Positions 6,143 through 10,297 of a DNA stretch of 10,297 nt are shown here, piece after piece (the first letter of the stretch is position 1; every line of letters begins with the position of its first letter). This stretch comes from Gammaproteobacteria bacterium (GTDB lineage: Bacteria > Pseudomonadota > Gammaproteobacteria > Xanthomonadales > Xanthomonadaceae). The notes beneath the pieces are model-generated. The model worked only from the letters and a program-made list of their open reading frames with translations, had not been told where the DNA came from and searched no databases. The translations under genes were made by a program, and so were the position numbers. The stretch is from the NCBI GenBank assembly GCA_012510865.1, contig JAAZHF010000150.1:1-10297 (forward strand), given 5' to 3'.

Positions 6143-7879
6143 ATGGCCGCCGTGGTGATCGACGGCGTCACAAAGCACTTCGGCAATGTGCAGGCGCTGC
6201 GTGGCCTGGCTGCGCGCATCGGCTACGGCCGCCTGACCGGCCTGGTCGGCCCCGACGGCGCCGGCAAGACCACCCTAATGCGGCTGATGACCGGGCTGCT
6301 GGAGCCCAATGCAGGCCGCATCACCGTGGCCGGCTTCGACGTGGTCGACGACAACGATGCCATCCACGTCGCCACCGGCTACATGCCGCAGCGCTTCGGC
6401 CTGTATGAAGACCTGTCGGTGATGGAGAACATGCGCCTGTACGCGCGCCTGCGCGGCATGGACGCCGAGCGCCACGGCGAGCTGTTCGCCGAGCTGCTCG
6501 ACTTCACCCGGCTGGCGCCGTTCACCGAACGCCTGGCCGGCAAGCTCTCGGGCGGCATGAAGCAGAAGCTGGGCCTGGCCTGCGCGCTGATGGCGCGGCC
6601 GCGGGTGCTGCTGCTCGACGAGCCCAGCGTCGGCGTCGACCCGGTCAGCCGCCAGGACCTGTGGCGGATGGTGCAGGCGCTGACCGACGAAGGCATGGCG
6701 GTGGTGTGGTCGACCGCCTACCTGGACGAGGCCGAGCGCTGCGATTCGGTGCTGCTGCTCAACGAGGGCGCGCTGGCGTTCGACGGCCCGCCGGGCGAGC
6801 TGACCGAGCGGCTGCAGGGGCGAAGTTTCCGGCTGGAGGACGTCGGCGACGATCGCCGCGCGGTGCTGTCCGAAGCGCTGGACCTGGCCGGCGTCGGCGA
6901 TGGCGTGATCCAGGGCGCGGGCGTGCGCGTGGTGCTGCGCGAAGGCGCCGATGGTGGTGACGTGCAGCCCCTGGCCGCTCGCGCCGGCGCGCGCCTGGCC
7001 GAGGTGCCCGCGCGCTTCGAGGACGCCTTCATCGACCTGCTCGGCGGCGGCCCCGGCGGCACCTCGGCGCTGGCCGAGCGCATGCCGCCGGTGGCGCTGG
7101 ATACCGATATCGCGGTGTCCTGCCATGACCTGACCAAGCGCTTCGGTGAATTCACCGCCACCGACAGCGTCAGCTTCGAGGTGCGCAAGGGCGAGGTGTT
7201 CGGCCTGCTCGGTCCCAACGGTGCCGGCAAGTCGACCACCTTCAAGATGCTCTGCGGCCTGCTCAAGCCGACCTCGGGCGAGGCCCACGTGGCCGGCGTG
7301 GACCTGCGCCGCGCCACCGGTGCGGCCAAGGCGCGGCTGGGCTACATGGCGCAGAAGTTCTCGCTGTACGGCTTGCTGTCGGTGCGCCAGAACCTGGAGT
7401 TCTCGGCCGGGGTGTACGGGCTGGAAGGCGCGACCAAGCGCACGCGCATCGACGAGATGATCGAGACCTTCGACCTCGGGCCGCTGCTTTCGGCGGCACC
7501 GGAATCGCTGCCGCTGGGCTTCCGCCAGCGGCTGGCGCTGGCCTGTTCGCTGATGCACCGGCCGCCGGTGCTGTTCCTGGATGAGCCGACCTCGGGCGTG
7601 GACCCGATCACCCGCCGCGAGTTCTGGACCCACATCAACGGCCTGGCGCGCAAGGGCGTGACGATCATGGTCACCACCCACTTCATGGACGAGGCCGAGT
7701 ACTGCGACCGGGTGGCGATGCTCTCCAGCGCCCGCCTGATCGCGCTGGATACGCCGGATGCGCTCAAGCGCGGCGCGGCCAGCGACGACAATCCGGATCC
7801 GACCATGGAGGACGCCTTCATCCACCTGGTGGAATCGTCCATGCGGGCCAATGCGGCGGCGATGGAGGCGGCGGCGTGA
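6143..7879 (+). CDS. ybhF: Double-ATPase subunit of an ABC-2 exporter, YbhF type
   Basis: Cytoplasmic motor of the exporter: two nucleotide-binding domains in one chain of 578 residues, the length I recall for E. coli YbhF. Domain 1: Walker A 36-44 (GPDGAGKTT), signature LSGG at 135-138, Walker B ending D159-E160, and STAYLDEAE where the switch histidine is replaced by A192. Domain 2 (from about 319): Walker A 357-365 (GPNGAGKST), degenerate signature LPLGFRQ (456-462), Walker B D480-E481, and intact switch H513 in TTHFMDEAE. The two-domain order, the LPLGF signature and the TTHFMDEAEYCDR segment all match YbhF. Because each ATP site pairs Walker motifs of one domain with the signature of the other, one site looks canonical and one degenerate. 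It starts one base after the adapter's stop with GAGG at 6130-6133, and overlaps the next gene by 4 bases (GTGA). Confidence 0.92.
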   Translation: MAAVVIDGVTKHFGNVQALRGLAARIGYGRLTGLVGPDGAGKTTLMRLMTGLLEPNAGRITVAGFDVVDDNDAIHVATGYMPQRFGLYEDLSVMENMRLYARLRGMDAERHGELFAELLDFTRLAPFTERLAGKLSGGMKQKLGLACALMARPRVLLLDEPSVGVDPVSRQDLWRMVQALTDEGMAVVWSTAYLDEAERCDSVLLLNEGALAFDGPPGELTERLQGRSFRLEDVGDDRRAVLSEALDLAGVGDGVIQGAGVRVVLREGADGGDVQPLAARAGARLAEVPARFEDAFIDLLGGGPGGTSALAERMPPVALDTDIAVSCHDLTKRFGEFTATDSVSFEVRKGEVFGLLGPNGAGKSTTFKMLCGLLKPTSGEAHVAGVDLRRATGAAKARLGYMAQKFSLYGLLSVRQNLEFSAGVYGLEGATKRTRIDEMIETFDLGPLLSAAPESLPLGFRQRLALACSLMHRPPVLFLDEPTSGVDPITRREFWTHINGLARKGVTIMVTTHFMDEAEYCDRVAMLSSARLIALDTPDALKRGAASDDNPDPTMEDAFIHLVESSMRANAAAMEAAA

Positions 7880-9003
7880 ACGCGCGCCGCTTCGATGCCC
7901 GCCGCCTGGCGGCGCTGGTGCGCAAGGAAAGCCTGCAGGCGCTGCGCGATCCGTCGACGCTGCTGATCGCCTTCGTGCTGCCGGTGGTGCTGCTGTTCCT
8001 GTTCGCCTACGCGGTGTCGCTGGACATCCGCAAGGTGCGCATCGGCGTGGTGGTGGAGTCGCCGGGCGCGTCGGCGCAGCAGCTGGCGGCCGCGTTCACC
8101 GCCACCCGCTTCCTGGACGTGACGTTCGCCCACGACCGCCGCGAGGTCGGCGACCGGGTCGTGGCCGGCGAGCTGCGCGGGATCGTGGTGATCCCCCAGG
8201 ATTTCGAACAGCGCCTGGCCGCGGGCGGCAGCCAGCCGCTGGTGCAGGTGGTGACCGACGGCTCGCAGCCCAACACCGCCAACTTCGTCGCCAACTACGC
8301 CCAGGGCGTGGTCCAGACCTGGCGCACAGGGATGGCGGGCGAAGCGCCCCCGCAGCCGATCGCGCTGGAGCCGCGCTACTGGTTCAACCCGGAGCTGGAG
8401 AGCCGGCGCGCGCTGGTGCCCGGCGCGATCGCGATCGTGATGACGATCATCGGCACCATGCTCACCGCGCTGGTGGTCGCGCGCGAGTGGGAGCGCGGGA
8501 CCATGGAGGCGGTGATGTCCACGCCGGCCTCGGTGGTGGAGATCCTGATCGGCAAGCTGCTGCCCTACTTCGCGCTCGGCATGCTGTCCACGCTGCTCGC
8601 GGCGGTGCTGGCGGCGTTCGTGTTCGACGTGCCGCTGCGCGGATCGCTGGCGACGCTGATGCTGCTGTCGGCGGTGTTCATGGTGCCGGCGCTGGGCCAG
8701 GGGCTGCTGATCTCGTCGCTGGCGCGCAACCAGTTCCTGGCCGCGCAGATCGCGCTGTTCTCCGGCTTCCTGCCGGCGGTCATGCTGTCGGGCTTCCTGT
8801 TCGAGATCGACTCGATGCCGGCGCCGATCCGGGCGATCACCTGGGTGATCCCGGCGCGCTATTTCGTCGACTCGCTCAAGACCGTGTTCCTGGCCGGCGA
8901 CATCTGGGCGGTGTTCGTGCCCGACCTGCTGGCGATGGCCGTGATCGGCGCGGTCTTTTTCGCGCTGGCCAGGCGCGCCACCCGCAAGAACCTGGAGCAC
9001 TGA
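7876..9003 (+). CDS. ybhS: ABC-2 type exporter permease, YbhS type
   Basis: Inner-membrane permease half, 375 residues (E. coli YbhS is about the same length). Cytoplasmic N-terminus with KESLQALRDPSTLL, first membrane helix at about 28-47, a large periplasmic domain (about 50-178), then five further helices near 179-201, 229-250, 258-283, 287-309 and 348-366. EWERGTMEAVMSTP (204-217) after the second helix is the conserved ABC-2 elbow expected to contact the ATPase. The GTG start overlaps the ATPase stop (GTGA) and is served by GGAGG at 7864-7868. It would dimerise with the next gene product to form the pore. ABC-2 permeases export drugs, lipids or polysaccharides; the E. coli relatives have been linked to drug export. 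The substrate here is not evident. Confidence 0.9.
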   Translation: MNARRFDARRLAALVRKESLQALRDPSTLLIAFVLPVVLLFLFAYAVSLDIRKVRIGVVVESPGASAQQLAAAFTATRFLDVTFAHDRREVGDRVVAGELRGIVVIPQDFEQRLAAGGSQPLVQVVTDGSQPNTANFVANYAQGVVQTWRTGMAGEAPPQPIALEPRYWFNPELESRRALVPGAIAIVMTIIGTMLTALVVAREWERGTMEAVMSTPASVVEILIGKLLPYFALGMLSTLLAAVLAAFVFDVPLRGSLATLMLLSAVFMVPALGQGLLISSLARNQFLAAQIALFSGFLPAVMLSGFLFEIDSMPAPIRAITWVIPARYFVDSLKTVFLAGDIWAVFVPDLLAMAVIGAVFFALARRATRKNLEH

Positions 9004-9006
9004 GCG

Positions 9007-10152
9007 ATGCCGGGCCGCCACCAGCTGTCCTTTTCCCGCCTGCGCGCGCAGGTGGTCAAGGAAGCGCTCAGCATCCTGCGCGATCCGCGCAGCCGCATGG
9101 TCGTGTGCGGCCCGCCGCTGATCCAGCTGCTGATCTTCGCGTTCGCGGCGACCCTGGAAGTGAGCAATGTCGATATCGCGGTCCTTGACCAGGACGCCGG
9201 CCGCTGGTCGTACGAACTGGTTTCGCGGGTGGAAGGCGCGGGGTTCGTGTCGGAGGTGCGCCCGGTCAACGGCAGCCGGGAGCTGCGCGAACTGATCGAC
9301 CGCGGCGAGGTGATGGCCGGGCTGCAGATCCCCGCGGACTTCTCGCGGAAGATCGCCGGCGGCGAGACCGGGCAGGTGCAGGTGCTGATCGACGGACGAC
9401 GCAGCAACGCCGGCCAGATCACCCTGGGCTATCTGGCGGCGATCGCCGCCGATGTCGGTGCGGACGTCGACTCCGGAAGCGGGCAGGGCACTGCGGCCGG
9501 GGCCGCGCCCGTGCAGCCGCTGGCGGTACGCCACTGGTTCAATCCCAACCTGACCTACCGTTGGTTCATCGTGCCCGGACTGGTCGGCATCCTCGCCTTC
9601 TTCAGCGCATTGATGCTCACCTCGCTGTCGATCGCGCGCGAACGCGAGCTGGGCACCTTCGACCAGCTGCTGGTCTCACCCGCATCCACGTTCGAGATCA
9701 TCGTGTCCAAATCATTGCCGGCGCTGGCGATCGGCACCGTGCTCGGGCTGGTGATGGTCGCGGCCGGTGCGTTCATCTTCGGCATTCCGTTCACCGGCTC
9801 GTTCGCGCTGCTGCTGCTGGGCCTGGTGCTGTTCATCCTCTCGGTGGTGGGCATCGGGCTGATGATCTCGGCGGTCAGCGCCACCCAGCAGCAGGCGATC
9901 CTGGGCGCGTTCGCCATCGGCGTGCCGGCGGTGCTGATGTCGGGCTTCGCCACGCCGGTGGAGAACATGCCGCTGGTGTTGCAATGGGCCGCGCAGGCGA
10001 TCCCGCTGACCCACTTCCTGGTGATCGCCCATGGCAGCGTGCTCAAGGCCATGCCGCCCGCCGAGATTCTTTCCAACCTGTGGCCGCTGGCGGTGATCGC
10101 GCTGGTGACGCTGACCGCGGCCACCGTCTTCGTCCGCGGGCGGCTGCAATGA
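9007..10152 (+). CDS. ybhR: ABC-2 type exporter permease, YbhR type
   Basis: Second permease half, 381 residues and a paralogue of the preceding gene with the same layout: [15 protein letters not shown] at the N-terminus, first helix about 31-50, periplasmic domain about 51-186, later helices near 187-209, 237-259, 264-290, 296-314 and 356-377. The elbow motif is [14 protein letters not shown] (212-225). It is slightly longer than I recall for E. coli YbhR (about 368), plausibly because of a flexible Gly/Ala/Ser-rich insertion at about 150-168 of the periplasmic domain. ATG lies three bases after the previous stop with GGAG at 8994-8997. Its last codon and stop overlap a 15-codon ORF leading to the next gene. 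It completes the exporter core (adapter, ATPase, two permeases). Confidence 0.9.
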   Translation: MPGRHQLSFSRLRAQVVKEALSILRDPRSRMVVCGPPLIQLLIFAFAATLEVSNVDIAVLDQDAGRWSYELVSRVEGAGFVSEVRPVNGSRELRELIDRGEVMAGLQIPADFSRKIAGGETGQVQVLIDGRRSNAGQITLGYLAAIAADVGADVDSGSGQGTAAGAAPVQPLAVRHWFNPNLTYRWFIVPGLVGILAFFSALMLTSLSIARERELGTFDQLLVSPASTFEIIVSKSLPALAIGTVLGLVMVAAGAFIFGIPFTGSFALLLLGLVLFILSVVGIGLMISAVSATQQQAILGAFAIGVPAVLMSGFATPVENMPLVLQWAAQAIPLTHFLVIAHGSVLKAMPPAEILSNLWPLAVIALVTLTAATVFVRGRLQ

Positions 10153-10196
10153 GCGGCGTCGACAACGTCCCTGGCGCAAGCCTGGAGGGATCATGA
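10149..10196 (+). CDS. Possible 15-codon coupling ORF between the permease and the RNA-hydrolase gene
   Basis: An ATG overlapping the permease stop (ATGA) opens a 15-residue frame ([15 protein letters not shown]) whose TGA overlaps the next gene's ATG, again as ATGA. It therefore bridges two genes exactly, which could let ribosomes pass from the permease to the hydrolase. I recognise no domain, and a chance frame of this length is common in GC-rich DNA, so a functional peptide is unproven. Confidence 0.2.
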   Translation: MSGVDNVPGASLEGS

Positions 10197-10297
10197 AACT
10201 GCGTTTCCTGGGCGGCGCCGGCGAGGTGACCGGCTCGTGCTTCCTGGTGGAGACCGCCAGCGTCCGCTTCCTGGTCGATTGCGGCATGGTCCAGGGA
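10193..10297 (+). CDS. MBL-fold (beta-CASP type) RNA hydrolase, 5' end only
   Basis: Only the first 35 codons are present; the gene runs off the right edge. The start [20 protein letters not shown] followed by [11 protein letters not shown] is the hallmark opening of the metallo-beta-lactamase-fold, beta-CASP family acting on RNA (exonuclease/endonuclease types related to CPSF-73 and RNase J; full proteins are around 450 residues). The metal-binding HxHxDH motif and the beta-CASP region would lie beyond the window, so enzyme activity cannot be checked. ATG is preceded by GGAGG (10184-10188). It follows the permease by 40 bases and is probably part of the same transcript. Possible roles are RNA processing under stress or anaerobiosis, but this is inference. 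Confidence 0.8.
   Translation, partial: MKLRFLGGAGEVTGSCFLVETASVRFLVDCGMVQG

Noticed and set aside
6275..7825. Open frame on the minus strand opposite the double ATPase
   Set aside because: Antisense to a protein with all expected ABC motifs; its own translation has no recognisable content.
7342..9534. Long open frame on the minus strand (730 codons) across the ATPase and permease genes
   Set aside because: Arg/His/Gln-rich translation without recognisable domains, spanning several real genes on the other strand; a composition artefact.

Overview
The window is a GC-rich, densely packed bacterial chromosome segment. Codon use strongly favours G/C at third positions, and the gene content is Gram-negative: a TonB-dependent receptor, periplasmic proteins, and a periplasmic adapter for an ABC-2 exporter. 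A gammaproteobacterium of the Xanthomonadaceae/Lysobacterales type is a plausible host, but this is inference from base composition and gene flavour only. The incomplete gene at the left edge is a nitrite reductase, so the organism is probably a denitrifier.

Layout. (1) 1-614, minus strand: 5' part of nirS (cytochrome cd1 nitrite reductase), unusual in carrying an extra N-terminal cytochrome c domain. (2) 615-798: divergent intergenic region with an FNR/Dnr-type box (693-706) placed correctly relative to a -10 element (666-671) to drive nirS in low oxygen or nitric oxide. (3) 799-3051, plus: outer-membrane TonB-dependent receptor of the hemoglobin/transferrin/heme type. (4) 3205-4350, plus: secreted alkaline-phosphatase-family enzyme with a compact metal-binding motif. 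(5) 4351-4522: two GC-rich stem-loops, then a palindromic operator overlapping a probable promoter. (6) 4523-10152, plus: a tightly coupled five-gene operon encoding a TetR-family repressor, a YbhG-type adapter, a YbhF-type double ATPase, and YbhS- and YbhR-type permeases. (7) 10193-10297, plus: start of an MBL-fold/beta-CASP-type RNA hydrolase gene, apparently the next cistron.

How the parts work together. The exporter genes match the E. coli ybhGFSR set in order, size and signature sequences. The adapter would bridge the inner membrane to an outer-membrane channel not encoded here, the YbhS/YbhR pair would form the membrane pore, and YbhF would supply both ATPase domains. The TetR protein would sense a ligand and repress its own operon through the palindrome at 4485-4502. 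The left half looks like a respiratory/metal-acquisition border: a heme-rich nitrite reductase diverging from a receptor of a heme-uptake-related family.

The points most worth a second look are the cytochrome c-NirS fusion with its Dnr-type promoter, the asymmetric ATP sites in the double ATPase, the receptor's FRAP/NPNL-like boxes lacking histidine, the phosphatase's shortened metal motif, and a 15-codon ORF bridging the permease and RNA-hydrolase genes. I found no tRNA, rRNA, CRISPR array, insertion sequence or phage element. No stretch over 300 bases lacks a gene.
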